Part shown: positions 27,696 to 37,673 of the stretch, piece by piece
How positions within the stretch are numbered: the stretch's first letter is position 1
How the letters are laid out: the number at the start of each line of letters is the position of its first letter
Assembly (NCBI RefSeq): GCF_900188175.1
Contig: NZ_FZOQ01000008.1
Coordinates: 62,001-126,000, forward strand
From: Pontibacter ummariensis
Lineage (GTDB): Bacteria; Bacteroidota; Bacteroidia; Cytophagales; Hymenobacteraceae
Length of the DNA stretch: 64,000 nt
Direction: 5' to 3'
The notes under the pieces: generated by a model
Seen by the model: only the letters and a program-made list of their open reading frames with translations
What the model was told of the DNA's origin: nothing
The model's database searches: none
Made by a program: the position numbers and the translations under genes

Positions 27696-28433
27696 ATGAC
27701 AATACGCTGCCTTGCCGTTGACGATGAGCCACTCGCACTGGACATCATCGAAAGCTATATAAGCAAACTTCCCTTTTTGCAGTTAGTCAAAACCTGCTCT
27801 AGCGCCACAGAAGCTATGCAGGTGCTGCAGGAAGAACAGGTAGACCTGATGTTCCTGGATATTGAGATGCCGGAGTTAACAGGCATTCAGTTCCTGAACA
27901 TCCTGAAGCACCAGCCTCTTATTATTTTTACAACGGCTTACCCCGATTATGCCCTGGAAGGCTTCAATCAGGATGCTGTTGACTATCTGCTTAAGCCCAT
28001 CCCCTTCGACCGCTTTCTGAAAGCAGTCACAAAGGCGCAGGAAAGGCTGCAACGCAACGGCAAAGCCACCGAGGCCGCTCCTGCCTTACCTCCTACTCCC
28101 GCCGCGCCTGAGCATGACTTCATGTTCGTGAAGGCCGACTACAAAACCATACGGGTGGACTTTAAGGACATTCTCTGGATTGAGGGCTTAAAAGATTACA
28201 TCATCATCCAGACAAAAGACCAGAAAATCATCACATTGCTGTCGATGAACAAGATGATGGAAAAGCTGCCCGAGTCTAAGTTCCTGCGCGTACACCGCTC
28301 CTTTATTGTATCGTTACAAAAGATAGACAGCATCGAGAAAAGCCGCATACGTATTGGTTCTAAAGAAATCCCGATTGGGGAGGTCTATAAAGAGCAGTTC
28401 CTGAAGTGGGTAGAGGAAAACAACATTCAATAG
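27696..28433 (+). CDS. LytTR-family response regulator
   Basis: A 245-residue regulator. The receiver domain (1-120) has acidic residues DDEP (9-12), the phospho-acceptor Asp55 in MFLDIEMPELTG and Lys in LLKPIPFDRF. A proline/alanine-rich linker (about 128-143) leads to a LytTR DNA-binding domain (about 145-245) with DILWIEGLKDYIII, LRVHRSFIVSL and IPIGEVYKEQF. It partners the LytS-type kinase immediately upstream. Targets are not apparent: dapA follows 89 bases later, but with no clear operator. Confidence 0.93.
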   Translation: MTIRCLAVDDEPLALDIIESYISKLPFLQLVKTCSSATEAMQVLQEEQVDLMFLDIEMPELTGIQFLNILKHQPLIIFTTAYPDYALEGFNQDAVDYLLKPIPFDRFLKAVTKAQERLQRNGKATEAAPALPPTPAAPEHDFMFVKADYKTIRVDFKDILWIEGLKDYIIIQTKDQKIITLLSMNKMMEKLPESKFLRVHRSFIVSLQKIDSIEKSRIRIGSKEIPIGEVYKEQFLKWVEENNIQ

Positions 28434-28522
28434 AAAAAAAATGCCGTAAACACCTATAAAGCCCCAAGCATTTGCAGAAGCCGAATCATAATTCGAAATT
28501 CGCGGTTCATAACACTGAGTAG

Positions 28523-29392
28523 ATGATTAGAGAAAAACTAAGAGGGACAGGCGTTGCGTTGGTTACGCCTTTTACGAAAGAGTTGGCTGTAGACTATGAC
28601 GCACTGCGCAAACTACTGGACTTTGTGCTGGACGGTGGCGTGGAATACCTGGTGGTGAACGGAACAACGGCGGAATCGGCAACTACAACGGAAGCGGAAA
28701 AAGCAGAAATACTACGTTTTGTTAAACACCACGTTGGCAATCGCATACCAATTGTTTACGGACTTGGAGGAAACAACACCCAGCAAGTGCTTCAGACACT
28801 GACCGGGACGGATCTAAAGGGAGTAAGCGCCATCCTGTCTGTTAGCCCTTATTATAGTAAGCCTTCCCAGCAGGGTATTTATCAGCATTACCTGCAAATA
28901 GCAGATGCCTCTCCTGTGCCTGTCATTCTTTACAACGTTCCGGGCCGAACCGGCAGCAATGTTACAGCAGACACAACCTTAAAGTTAGCCACTCATGATA
29001 ACATTATCGGCATTAAGGAAGCTTCCGGTAACCTGGAGCAGTGCATGGCGATCATGAAACACAAACCAGAAGGGTTTTTGCTCATCAGTGGAGACGACAT
29101 GCTTACGGTGCCTATGATCTCTTTCGGGGCAGATGGCGTTATATCTGTGCTGGCCAACGCTTTCCCCGGTAAGTTCAGCAACATGGTGCGCCTGGCTTTG
29201 GAGAGCAAGTTTAAGGAGGCCTCTGATGCTTTGCTCAGCTTTGTTGACATCAACCCGCTGCTGTACCAGGAAGGCAATCCGGTAGGCGTAAAAGTAGTAC
29301 TGGAGCGCTTTGGGGTGTGTGCAGCCAGCGTACGGCTTCCTTTAGTAGAAGCTTCTTCCGGGTTAAGAGACAACCTGCACAAGCTTCTTTAG
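28523..29392 (+). CDS. dapA: 4-hydroxy-tetrahydrodipicolinate synthase DapA
   Basis: A 289-residue TIM-barrel aldolase of standard length that condenses pyruvate with aspartate semialdehyde, the first committed step to diaminopimelate and lysine. It has the Schiff-base Lys165 (IIGIKEASGN), the catalytic Tyr137 (LYNVPGRTG) and the substrate loop NGTTAES, where Ala replaces the more usual Gly of GTTGES, as is common in this phylum. Its pathway partner dapB is in the par operon at 43682-44398. Single gene with a strong bidirectional terminator. Confidence 0.96.
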   Translation: MIREKLRGTGVALVTPFTKELAVDYDALRKLLDFVLDGGVEYLVVNGTTAESATTTEAEKAEILRFVKHHVGNRIPIVYGLGGNNTQQVLQTLTGTDLKGVSAILSVSPYYSKPSQQGIYQHYLQIADASPVPVILYNVPGRTGSNVTADTTLKLATHDNIIGIKEASGNLEQCMAIMKHKPEGFLLISGDDMLTVPMISFGADGVISVLANAFPGKFSNMVRLALESKFKEASDALLSFVDINPLLYQEGNPVGVKVVLERFGVCAASVRLPLVEASSGLRDNLHKLL

Positions 29393-29413
29393 AGAAAATT
29401 TATATATAACGAT

Positions 29414-29453
29414 AAAAAAAGAAAGGCCGGTTAAACCCCGGCCTTTCTTTTTT
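29414..29453. terminator. dapA terminator
   Basis: 10-bp G/C-rich stem gaaaggccgg/ccggcctttc extended by A and T runs on either side. Confidence 0.9.
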
Positions 29454-29522
29454 GTCCTATGTTCCGGTTCCCTGAATCAATCTTATAAAACACTAATCTT
29501 TATTACCCTAACCTTTTATTAC

Positions 29523-32021
29523 ATGAGTAAAAAATTACGCTATGCCCCGCTGGTAGCGCTCTTGCTTGCAGGTGCTACCATGGCACCCGCTCCGGCACTG
29601 GCTCAAAAGAGTAAAAAGAAGAAAAAAGCCAAGCAGGAAACTACTGCCCAAGCCCCTTCTAAGAAAGATGATGGCAAGCCCAAGCCATACAACGAGGTCA
29701 TTACAGCCAAGGCCCTTAGCGATGAAGGCCTTTTTAAAGTGCACCAAATCGACGAGAAGTACTACTACGAGATTCCGGACACACTGCTAAACAGGGACAT
29801 GCTGCTTGTGAGCCGTATTGCCAAAACAGCCAGCAACATAGGCTACGGCGGCGAAGAGTTAAACACACAGATGCTACGCTGGGAGAAAGTAGGTAACCGA
29901 GTGCTGCTGCGTGTGATATCCTATGAAAACGTGGCCGCAGACACGCTGGAAATCTATAATTCTGTTCAGAATTCAAACTTAGCCCCGGTTATTCAGGCTT
30001 TTGATATCAAAGCTTTTGGTACCGGCACCCAAGTAGTGGAGGTAACAGACCTCTTTACAAAGGATATTCCTTCTTTAGGGCTTGACAAGAGAAGAAGAGA
30101 GCAGTATAAAGTGAAGCGCCTGGATGACAAGCGGACCTTTATAGAGAGTGTTAAGAGCTTTCCGCTGAACATAGAGGCCCGCTCCCTGATGACCTATGAA
30201 GCCACTGATGCCCCTGCTAACTCCAGTACAGGGACGATTACTTTGGAACTGAACCACTCTATGCTTCTTCTGCCAGAAAAACCAATGGCGGCACGCCGCT
30301 TCGATCAGCGAGTGGGCTTTTTCACCATTAACCAGACCGATTACGGCACAGACGAGCAGCGCGCGGCAAAGCGTCGCTATATCGTGCGCTGGAGACTGGA
30401 GCCTAAAGACGAAGCGGCCTATGCACGTGGTGAACTCGTAGAGCCTAAAAAGCCTATCGTTTACTACATCGACCCAGCTACGCCCATGAAATGGCGTCCT
30501 TACCTAAAGCAAGGCGTGGAGGACTGGAACAAAGCCTTTGAAGCAGCTGGCTTTAAAAATGCCATCATTGCCAAAGACCCTCCTTCTGTTGAGGAGGATC
30601 CCGAGTTCAGCACCGAAGATGCCCGCTACTCGGTAATCCGCTACTTTTCGTCCGAAACGCAGAACGCTTACGGCCCTAACGTGCACGACCCTCGCTCCGG
30701 TGAAATTCTGGAAAGCCACATCGGCTGGTACCACAACGTAATGAACCTGCTCCGTAACTGGTATTTCATCCAGACGGCTGCGGTAAACCCGGATGCCCGT
30801 GGCGTACAGTTAAAAGATGAGGTGATGGGTGAGTTAATTCGCTTCGTATCCTCCCACGAAGTGGGCCACACCTTAGGCTTGCCTCATAACATGGGCTCCA
30901 GCGCAGCTTATCCGGTAGAAAAGCTGCGTGACCCAGCGTTTACCAAAAAGATGGGCACGGCTCCTTCTATCATGGATTATGCCCGTTTCAACTATGTAGC
31001 CCAGCCAGAGGACAAAGGGGTAGCGTTGATGCCAGGGATCGGAATTTACGACAAGCACGCTGTGAAATGGGGCTATACTTATTTCCCGGAAGTGAACGGG
31101 GAGGATAACGTAGAAAAGCTCTCCAGTTGGATACGTGCGCATGAAAATGACCCGATGTACCGCTTCGGCCGTCAGCAGGGTAACCCAATAGACCCATCTT
31201 CGCAGACAGAGGATTTAGGTGATGACGCCATGAAAGCCAGCAGCTACGGCATTACGAACCTGAAGCGCATCATGCCGCACCTGATCGAGTGGACCAAAGA
31301 GGACAACAAGGACTATGGAGACCTGGAGGAGATCTATGGCCAGGTACTAGGTCAATGGAACCGCTACATGGGACATGTTACAGCTAACATCGGCGGCGTG
31401 TACGAAAACTACAAAACGTACGACCAGCAGGGTGACGTATACGCTTTTGTACCGAAGGAAAAACAGCAAATAGCCTTAAAATTCCTGAACGAACAGGGCT
31501 TTGCCACCCCTACTTGGATGCTGGATGAAAACATCCTCCGCAAGATTGAAGCTGCGGGTTCCGTGGAACGTGTCCGCCAGGCACAGGTGAATGTTCTGAA
31601 CAACGTATTGGATGCAGGTCGGATGGCCCGCTTAATAGAAGCACAGGCAGCCCTGGGTGATAAAACCTATACGCTCACAGAAATGATGGCGGATTTGCGC
31701 GGTGGTATCTGGTCAGAAATTGCCGCCGGCAAAACGGTTGATGTTTACCGACGAAACCTGCAAAGAGGTTACCTGGAGCGCATGGCGTTCCTCATGGCAG
31801 ACCAAGAGCAGGACAACAACAGCAACGCGAGCCGTTATCGTGGCAGAGGCACTTCTGTGGATGTAGCACAATCAGATATTCGCCCGGTAGTGCGCGGAGA
31901 GCTGCTAGCCCTGCAAAGCCAAATCAAGGCCTCACTTCCTAAGACAAAGGATACCCTTACTAAGTATCACTTGCAAGATGCACTTGTGAGGATTGATAAC
32001 ATTCTGAATCCGAAAGGTTAG
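29523..32021 (+). CDS. Zinc-dependent metalloprotease (DUF4953/DUF5117 type)
   Basis: An 832-residue exported protein. A signal peptide (about 1-28, ending ALAQ) is followed by a lysine-rich segment (KSKKKKKAKQE). DUF5118/DUF5117-like N-terminal beta domains (about 60-330) precede a metzincin-type catalytic domain with SSHEVGHTLGLPHNMGS (zinc His445 and His449, catalytic Glu446, third His455) and a downstream PSIMDYARFNY Met-turn. A helical C-terminal region completes it. The family is widespread in Bacteroidota and probably digests peptides in the periplasm or outside; substrate unknown. Monocistronic, terminator at 32084-32119. Confidence 0.92.
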   Translation: MSKKLRYAPLVALLLAGATMAPAPALAQKSKKKKKAKQETTAQAPSKKDDGKPKPYNEVITAKALSDEGLFKVHQIDEKYYYEIPDTLLNRDMLLVSRIAKTASNIGYGGEELNTQMLRWEKVGNRVLLRVISYENVAADTLEIYNSVQNSNLAPVIQAFDIKAFGTGTQVVEVTDLFTKDIPSLGLDKRRREQYKVKRLDDKRTFIESVKSFPLNIEARSLMTYEATDAPANSSTGTITLELNHSMLLLPEKPMAARRFDQRVGFFTINQTDYGTDEQRAAKRRYIVRWRLEPKDEAAYARGELVEPKKPIVYYIDPATPMKWRPYLKQGVEDWNKAFEAAGFKNAIIAKDPPSVEEDPEFSTEDARYSVIRYFSSETQNAYGPNVHDPRSGEILESHIGWYHNVMNLLRNWYFIQTAAVNPDARGVQLKDEVMGELIRFVSSHEVGHTLGLPHNMGSSAAYPVEKLRDPAFTKKMGTAPSIMDYARFNYVAQPEDKGVALMPGIGIYDKHAVKWGYTYFPEVNGEDNVEKLSSWIRAHENDPMYRFGRQQGNPIDPSSQTEDLGDDAMKASSYGITNLKRIMPHLIEWTKEDNKDYGDLEEIYGQVLGQWNRYMGHVTANIGGVYENYKTYDQQGDVYAFVPKEKQQIALKFLNEQGFATPTWMLDENILRKIEAAGSVERVRQAQVNVLNNVLDAGRMARLIEAQAALGDKTYTLTEMMADLRGGIWSEIAAGKTVDVYRRNLQRGYLERMAFLMADQEQDNNSNASRYRGRGTSVDVAQSDIRPVVRGELLALQSQIKASLPKTKDTLTKYHLQDALVRIDNILNPKG

Positions 32022-32083
32022 TTTGTCATTAAGCAAGTACCATAAAAACAACTTGGTATACAGAACATAAAAACTAACCACTA

Positions 32084-32119
32084 AAAAAACCTCTGATACT
32101 TTTGTATGGGAGGTTTTTT
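32084..32119 (+). terminator. Terminator of the metalloprotease gene
   Basis: Perfect 10-bp stem aaaaaacctc/gaggtttttt with a 16-base loop, T run included in the stem. Confidence 0.8.
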
Positions 32120-32334
32120 GCTTCTATAGCTGCATGTTCACTGTTGCAGTTCTTCGTAAAGGTCCTACGTGCTGTTCTAGAGTTGAATTATGGATCTGGA
32201 ACTTATGCTACCATTCTCTCTAGTATTAGCACTTGGCAGTCGCGGTAGAGAGGTTAAGACTATTGTAGAATTCTACAAGTGGAGCTATGGACTTCGATAA
32301 CGCCAGACCAAGCTTTTCCATTCAATAACAGGAA
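32120..32334. other. Gap between two convergent terminators, nothing seen
   Basis: Part of a 385-base gene-free stretch (32022-32406). Apart from the terminators only a short palindrome tagaattcta near 32268 is visible. Confidence 0.55.
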
Positions 32335-32391
32335 AAGCCCCAACTGCTTGCTTTCACTTAGGCAGGGGAAAGCAAGCAGTTGGGGCTTATT
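32335..32391 (-). terminator. Terminator of the outer-membrane barrel gene
   Basis: Unusually long perfect stem of 20 bp (aagccccaactgcttgcttt, 32335-32354, with 32369-32388) and a 14-base loop, just past the stop codon of the minus-strand gene. Confidence 0.85.
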
Positions 32392-32406
32392 TTAGCAAAA
32401 GACTTC

Positions 32407-33180
32407 CTATCTTCTTCTGTTTTGTCTTCTCTCTCTACTTTCGCGTGGTTCACGATCTACAAAAGGATTGTAATGTACTTTTACAGAGAAATTAAGATAA
32501 TGATCTGGTTTTCCTAAGTACCCCCCACTCCTCTTAACATTATCAAGGTAATCTGTTGATGTTAAATTCAAAGTTGCTTCAGGGCTTAGCGTAACAACAT
32601 CCGTTAACTGCATTTTTACACCTAAACCAACTGGGATGAATGCAGCTAAACTAGAGTTTTCTTCTTCTGGGTACCCATCTATGTCATAGGAGTTGGCGTT
32701 GTAATACATAAAACCTATCCCAACTTTAGCATAAGGTATTAAAGACCTACGCTGCGATGCCTGATATACTCTTGAACCCGCAAAGGCATCAAGAAAATTG
32801 TATACAACAGATCCCGAAGCCCCTACCATGTAGGTATGAAAATCAAATTCTGATGTAGTACGAGCATCGCTTAACTTTTCTCCCTCCAGATATATGAAGT
32901 CTGCGCTACTCAAAAAACCTAAAGAGGGTGATAATTTATAGAAAAGGCCGGCACTTAAGCTAGGTCCATAGCCGTTATTAATAATAGGGTCTAATATATC
33001 CCGGCCAAAATTGTGCCCCCTATTATCACTGTTTATAACCGAAAACCCCATCCCTGCAACAAACTCAAAGTCAGAGCTTTTATTCGGGATTGATCTCCTG
33101 ATATCAGAGGTTTGCGCCTTTACAGAGAATGCGGAAACTAAAAAGAAGGAAGCGACTAAAACTCGGAATCTATGTTTCAT
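32407..33180 (-). CDS. Outer-membrane beta-barrel protein (porin/OmpW-like)
   Basis: About 257 residues. A signal peptide (MKHRFRVLVASFFLVSAFSVKAQ) is followed by alternating amphipathic strands ending in aromatic residues (FEFVAGMGFSVIN, SPSLGFLSSADFIYL, LIPYAKVGIGFMYYNA, AFIPVGLGVKMQLTD, YLNFSVKVHYNPF), consistent with an 8- to 10-strand barrel. The C-terminus is a very basic Arg-rich tail (ESRERRQNRRR) beyond the last strand. The ATG at 33180 is preferred over that at 33189. Codon use is visibly more A/T-rich than in its neighbours, which could mean recent acquisition. An 18-base palindrome lies about 60 bases upstream. Confidence 0.78.
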   Translation of the reverse strand: MKHRFRVLVASFFLVSAFSVKAQTSDIRRSIPNKSSDFEFVAGMGFSVINSDNRGHNFGRDILDPIINNGYGPSLSAGLFYKLSPSLGFLSSADFIYLEGEKLSDARTTSEFDFHTYMVGASGSVVYNFLDAFAGSRVYQASQRRSLIPYAKVGIGFMYYNANSYDIDGYPEEENSSLAAFIPVGLGVKMQLTDVVTLSPEATLNLTSTDYLDNVKRSGGYLGKPDHYLNFSVKVHYNPFVDREPRESRERRQNRRR

Positions 33181-33241
33181 CGGGGTCATGTATAGTAAGG
33201 TAATTAATGCTTGGCATTAAAACGCATATACTTTAACATTG

Positions 33242-33259
33242 TTGTATATAAATATACAA
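33242..33259. promoter_or_regulatory. 18-base palindrome, candidate operator
   Basis: TTGTATAT-AA-ATATACAA is a perfect inverted repeat, 62 bases upstream of the barrel-protein ATG and 245 bases before pyrG. It could be a repressor or activator site for the barrel gene. A/T richness makes chance more likely than for a G/C palindrome. The rest of 33190-33445 is A/T-rich with no gene. Confidence 0.35.
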
Positions 33260-33445
33260 AAACCATAATAAGCGCAAAAGCTTAAACCTTAGTTTTTTAG
33301 CTTAATAAGCATATAACTAAAGTATTGAACTTGCTAAAGTTAACATGCTTTGATAGTAGCAGTACAATACTTGCTGCCCTTAGTAGTTCTTTGCTCTTGA
33401 ATATTTAAAAACTTATCCTAAGGGGACCAGACATCTGTAAACCAA

Positions 33446-33479
33446 TTGTCAGGTTAATCGAATAAATCCAGTACCTTTG
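33446..33479 (+). promoter_or_regulatory. pyrG promoter
   Basis: TACCTTTG at 33472-33479 is an exact -7 match, 26 bases before the ATG. TTG at 33446-33448 is 23 bases upstream, at the long end of the allowed range. Confidence 0.65.
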
Positions 33480-33504
33480 CAGTCCATAAGACTTAACCTA
33501 ACTT

Positions 33505-35118
33505 ATGGCTACTAAATATATCTTCGTTACAGGTGGCGTAACGTCCTCCCTGGGAAAAGGCATTATCTCTGCTTCTCTTGCTAAGTTGCTGCAGGCAAGA
33601 GGCTTCTCTGTAACCATCCAGAAATTTGACCCTTACATCAACATCGACCCAGGCACACTGAACCCCTACGAGCACGGCGAGTGCTACGTAACGGAAGACG
33701 GTGCTGAAACAGACCTGGACCTGGGTCACTACGAGCGTTTCCTGAATACGGCTACTTCACAGGCAAACAATGTAACCACCGGGCGTATTTACCACCACGT
33801 GATCACTCAAGAGCGCGAAGGCGCTTACCTGGGCAAAACAGTGCAGGTGGTTCCGCACATCACAGATGAAATCAAACGCCGCATGCTGCTGTTGGGGCAA
33901 ACAGGCGAGTACGACATAGTGATTACGGAAATTGGTGGCTGCGTTGGTGACATAGAGTCTCTTCCTTTTATCGAGGCCTTACGCCAACTGCGTTGGGAAT
34001 TAGGAGTGCACGAATCAGTGGTGATTCACCTGACGCTGGTGCCTTACCTGAGAGCAGCCGGTGAGCTAAAGACGAAGCCTACCCAGCACTCTGTGCGCGC
34101 CCTGTCTGAAGCCGGCGTGCAGCCTGACATCCTGGTTTGCCGCTCAGAGCACCCGATACCTGCGGAGATGCGCAAGAAAATTGCCCTTTTCTGTAACGTG
34201 AAGATCAATTCCGTCATCGAGTCACTGGATGCGGAGACAATCTACGATGTGCCCCTGCTGATGCGCAAGGAGAAGTTGGACGAGCGGGTGATCAGCAAAC
34301 TGAAGCTGCCGCATCGCGCAGAGCCTAACCTGGACAGTTGGAAAGAGTTCTTGGGGCGCTTGAAAAACCCAACGGAAGAGGTAAGTATTGCCCTGGTAGG
34401 TAAGTATGTGGAATTGCCTGACGCGTACAAGTCTATTATAGAAGCATTTGTACACGCTGGATCTGCAAATGAATGTAAAGTAAACATCAAGTGGTTCCAG
34501 TCAGAGAACATTACGGATGAGAACGTGGGGGCGCTACTGCATGGCATGGACGGCGTGCTGGTGGCCCCAGGCTTTGGGGAGCGGGGCTTTAAAGGCAAGC
34601 TGGAAGCGATCCGGTATGTGCGGGAGAACAACATCCCGTTTATGGGTATTTGCCTGGGCATGCAATGTGCTGCTGTAGAGTTTGCACGTAACGTACTGGG
34701 TCTGGCAGGAGCCGCCTCTACTGAGATGGACCCGACCACGCCGCATCCGGTTATCGCCATGATGGAAGACCAGAAACAAATCACGCAAATGGGCGGAACC
34801 ATGCGGCTTGGCTCCTACACCTGTGAACTAAAAAAAGGTTCTAAGGCTTATTCTATTTATGGGAGGTCTAAGATATCGGAACGCCACAGACACCGCTATG
34901 AGTTTAATAACCAATACTTAGCAGCCTTTGAGGCTGCCGGCATGGTGGCCTCTGGCATTAACCCGGACACGGGCCTGGTAGAGGTTATAGAATTACAGCA
35001 TCACCCATGGTTTGTGGCCGCGCAGTATCACCCAGAGCTTAAGAGTACCGTACTGGGGCCTCACCCACTCTTTGTACGGTTTGTGAAAGCAGCTATTAAC
35101 AACGCAAAATCGAAATAA
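33505..35118 (+). CDS. pyrG: CTP synthase PyrG
   Basis: A 537-residue enzyme making CTP from UTP, ATP and glutamine. The N-terminal synthetase domain begins [17 protein letters not shown] with the P-loop-like region and [18 protein letters not shown]. The C-terminal class I glutamine amidotransferase domain has GICLGMQ (nucleophile Cys383) and the His-Glu pair in QYHPELKS. Length and motifs are complete. yidC starts 26 bases after its stop, so the two are probably one transcript. Confidence 0.98.
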   Translation: MATKYIFVTGGVTSSLGKGIISASLAKLLQARGFSVTIQKFDPYINIDPGTLNPYEHGECYVTEDGAETDLDLGHYERFLNTATSQANNVTTGRIYHHVITQEREGAYLGKTVQVVPHITDEIKRRMLLLGQTGEYDIVITEIGGCVGDIESLPFIEALRQLRWELGVHESVVIHLTLVPYLRAAGELKTKPTQHSVRALSEAGVQPDILVCRSEHPIPAEMRKKIALFCNVKINSVIESLDAETIYDVPLLMRKEKLDERVISKLKLPHRAEPNLDSWKEFLGRLKNPTEEVSIALVGKYVELPDAYKSIIEAFVHAGSANECKVNIKWFQSENITDENVGALLHGMDGVLVAPGFGERGFKGKLEAIRYVRENNIPFMGICLGMQCAAVEFARNVLGLAGAASTEMDPTTPHPVIAMMEDQKQITQMGGTMRLGSYTCELKKGSKAYSIYGRSKISERHRHRYEFNNQYLAAFEAAGMVASGINPDTGLVEVIELQHHPWFVAAQYHPELKSTVLGPHPLFVRFVKAAINNAKSK

Positions 35119-35144
35119 ACAAAACACAGTTCAATTATTAGTAA

Positions 35145-36971
35145 ATGGATAGAAATCAAGCGATTGGCTTTGGGTTGATTGCCGTGCTCCTGCTGGCTTA
35201 CTCCTTCTTCTTTGCAGGAACCGATAAGCCTGTTGAGCAGGTGGCCGTGCAGGAAAAAGCCAAAGTAGAGCAACTGCAGTCTGCTGTGGTAGCCGAGGAT
35301 GACTCACTGGTGCAGGCCCGCAGAGTAACTGCTCTGGGCGCTTTTGGTGTGGCCGCTACTGGCGAGGCAGAAGTGGTTACCCTCGAAAACGAGAACATGG
35401 TGGTTGCCTTTAACACCAAAGGCGGGCAGGTAGAGGAAGTACTGCTGAAAAACTACAAAACGTACCAAGGCGACCCGTTGGTGCTTTTTGACAATGAAAG
35501 CAGCGAAACAAACGTCGCTTTTAAGACAACAGATGGTAATGTAGTGCAGTTGTCGGACTTGTTCTTTACCCCTTCTGCCGTGGAGGAGGTAACAGAAGAA
35601 GGAACGGCTGGCAAGACAATTGTTTTCACGGCTCAGTTAGGCAACGGACAGTCGATCAACCAGATCTACACACTCTATGAGGAAAACTTCCTGCTCGGCT
35701 ACAAGTTAGAATTTAAAGGCCTGGAGCGCGAAATTGCCGGCGATGTGCTGACCTTTACCTGGAGCGACCGCTTAAAGCAACTGGAGCGCGACATCAAGCA
35801 GAACAGAGCCAAATCGACTATCAACTACTATGTGGCTGAGGACGGTTTCGAGAGCCTGAGCATTTCAGAAGGCACTGAAGCAGAGAGTGTGGAGGCGCCA
35901 TTAAAATGGGTGGCCAACAAGCAAAACTTCTTTACCGCCGGTATAATTGCCGGTGAGGAGTTTGCGGGTGCTGAGATGAAGTCATCGGTAGATTTAGCCG
36001 ATTCTTCTGTTGTAAAAACCCTTGCTTCACAGATCTACATTCCGAAGGAAAACGTGTTCTCCGGCAAAGGGGATTTCATGTTCTATTTCGGCCCGAACGA
36101 CTATACTATCTTAAAGAACATCGGGTTTGACTTTGATGACAACTTGGACTTGGGTTGGGGCATTTTCTCGTATGTGAACAAATGGCTGATTATTCCGGCC
36201 TTCGACTTCCTCGAGAACTACATCGGCAACTACGGCATCATCATCATCCTACTGGTGCTGTATATTAAAACCATCCTCTTCCCGCTCACTTACAAGTCGT
36301 ATGTGTCGATGGCGAAGATGAAGGTGCTGAAGCCAGAGATTGACGCCATTAAGGAGCGCAACGACGGTGACATGCAGAAAACGCAGATGGAAACCATGAA
36401 ACTGTACTCCGAGATGGGTGTTAGCCCACTGAGCGGCTGTATTCCCATGCTCTTGCAGATTCCGATTCTGTTTGCCATGTTCAATTTCTTCCCGAACTCT
36501 ATTGAGCTCCGTCAGGAGGCATTCCTATGGGCAGAAGACCTCTCTACCTACGACGTGTTCGCGAGACTGCCCTTCACCATTCCGTTCTATGGTGACCACG
36601 TCAGCTTATTTACCCTCCTAATGACCCTCTCTACCATCCTGTACACGTGGTCTAACAATCAGGTAAACACCATGCAGGGCCCGATGAAGTATTACAGCTA
36701 CTTAATGCCTCTGATCTTCATGTTTGTGCTGAACTCCTACCCTGCTGGTCTGTCTTTCTATTACTTTGTGTCGAACATTGTAACATTCACACAGCAGGCG
36801 GCTATCCGCAAGTTCGTGGATGAAGGTAAAGTGCGGGCAAAACTGGAAGAGAACAAGCACAAGATTAAGGAGAAGAAAAAGAAAGGAGGTCCTTCTTTTT
36901 CTGAGCGTATGCAGGAAGCAATGCGCCAGGCCGCTGAAAAAGAGCAGCAAAAGCGCAAAGCCAAGAAATAA
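35145..36971 (+). CDS. yidC: Membrane protein insertase YidC
   Basis: A 608-residue inner-membrane insertase and chaperone for membrane proteins, acting alone or with SecYEG. A single N-terminal helix (about 5-20) leads to a large periplasmic beta domain (about 60-340). The conserved five-helix core (about 350-570) includes NYGIIIILLVLYIKTILFPLTYKSY, SPLSGCIPMLLQIPILFAMFNFF and YYSYLMPLIFMFVLNSYPAGLSFYY. A lysine-rich cytoplasmic tail (EKKKKGGPSFSERM and KEQQKRKAKK) fits ribosome contact. The strong terminator at 37013-37046 ends the pyrG-yidC unit. Confidence 0.97.
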   Translation: MDRNQAIGFGLIAVLLLAYSFFFAGTDKPVEQVAVQEKAKVEQLQSAVVAEDDSLVQARRVTALGAFGVAATGEAEVVTLENENMVVAFNTKGGQVEEVLLKNYKTYQGDPLVLFDNESSETNVAFKTTDGNVVQLSDLFFTPSAVEEVTEEGTAGKTIVFTAQLGNGQSINQIYTLYEENFLLGYKLEFKGLEREIAGDVLTFTWSDRLKQLERDIKQNRAKSTINYYVAEDGFESLSISEGTEAESVEAPLKWVANKQNFFTAGIIAGEEFAGAEMKSSVDLADSSVVKTLASQIYIPKENVFSGKGDFMFYFGPNDYTILKNIGFDFDDNLDLGWGIFSYVNKWLIIPAFDFLENYIGNYGIIIILLVLYIKTILFPLTYKSYVSMAKMKVLKPEIDAIKERNDGDMQKTQMETMKLYSEMGVSPLSGCIPMLLQIPILFAMFNFFPNSIELRQEAFLWAEDLSTYDVFARLPFTIPFYGDHVSLFTLLMTLSTILYTWSNNQVNTMQGPMKYYSYLMPLIFMFVLNSYPAGLSFYYFVSNIVTFTQQAAIRKFVDEGKVRAKLEENKHKIKEKKKKGGPSFSERMQEAMRQAAEKEQQKRKAKK

Positions 36972-37012
36972 ACGCTCAATAGGGACGAGATCTTCCCTTA
37001 CTATGAGACAGC

Positions 37013-37046
37013 AAAAGCCCCTCCGGATCAGGAGGGGCTTTTTTTT
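37013..37046 (+). terminator. pyrG-yidC terminator
   Basis: 12-bp perfect stem aaaagcccctcc/ggaggggctttt, 6-base loop, eight Ts. Confidence 0.92.
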
Positions 37047-37082
37047 ATAGCTTTCGCCGCCTAACGCTCGTATGCATTATCT

Positions 37083-37673
37083 ATGAACAAGTTCTACAGA
37101 ATAGCGCCTTTACTGTTACTCCTGCTGTGTTTTTATGGCTGCCAGCAAAGAACGGAGGAAGAGGGAAGCATTGCCAGCACCCACCCGGAACTGGCAGAGG
37201 AATTAGCAGAAGACCCGTTGGAGATGCCCATCTCGGATAACGAGAACCCAGACTTGTATCAACAATACCGCATTACGCTGGAAGAGTACCTGGGCAGCGG
37301 CGACTATGACGTTGGCGATATGTACCGGGGGCGTCTTGCTCCGCTAGATGAGGCAAGCCATGTAGATGCCCGCACATACCGCACAGCCTTACGGGAAGGA
37401 TTGGAAGCAGGCGTCAATTTCGCAGGAAGCTACACGGTGGTGACAGTGGGATGCGGAAGCAGTTGCCAGTTGCACTACGTAGTAGACCGCGAAACCGGCA
37501 AAGTACTGGACAAGCTGCAAAGCAGTGTTGGGGCAGACTACCGCCCCGATAGCCGTTTGTTTGTCCTAAACCCTCCCGACTCAGCAATCAACTACAACGA
37601 GTGTCAGTACTGTGCCCCGGAAGCCTATGTGTTTGAGAATGGCAAATTTGAGAAATTACCCGATGTCCCGTAG
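37083..37673 (+). CDS. Hypothetical lipoprotein (196 aa)
   Basis: A lipoprotein signal (MNKFYRIAPLLLLLLCFYGC, lipobox FYGC with Cys20) is followed by an acidic, disordered linker (about 22-60) and a compact C-terminal domain. That domain has GVNFAGSYTVVTVGCGSSCQLHYVVDRETGKV, two further cysteines (NECQYCAPEAY) and a YVFENGKFEKL end. Four conserved-looking cysteines suggest disulphides outside the cytoplasm. No named family was recognised with confidence. It overlaps the next lipoprotein gene by 11 bases, implying translational coupling. Confidence 0.8.
   Translation: MNKFYRIAPLLLLLLCFYGCQQRTEEEGSIASTHPELAEELAEDPLEMPISDNENPDLYQQYRITLEEYLGSGDYDVGDMYRGRLAPLDEASHVDARTYRTALREGLEAGVNFAGSYTVVTVGCGSSCQLHYVVDRETGKVLDKLQSSVGADYRPDSRLFVLNPPDSAINYNECQYCAPEAYVFENGKFEKLPDVP

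Noticed and set aside
32335..32391. The 20-bp perfect inverted repeat as an insertion-sequence end or MITE
   Set aside because: Its position just after a stop codon and its hairpin geometry fit a terminator; no transposase or target duplication is seen.
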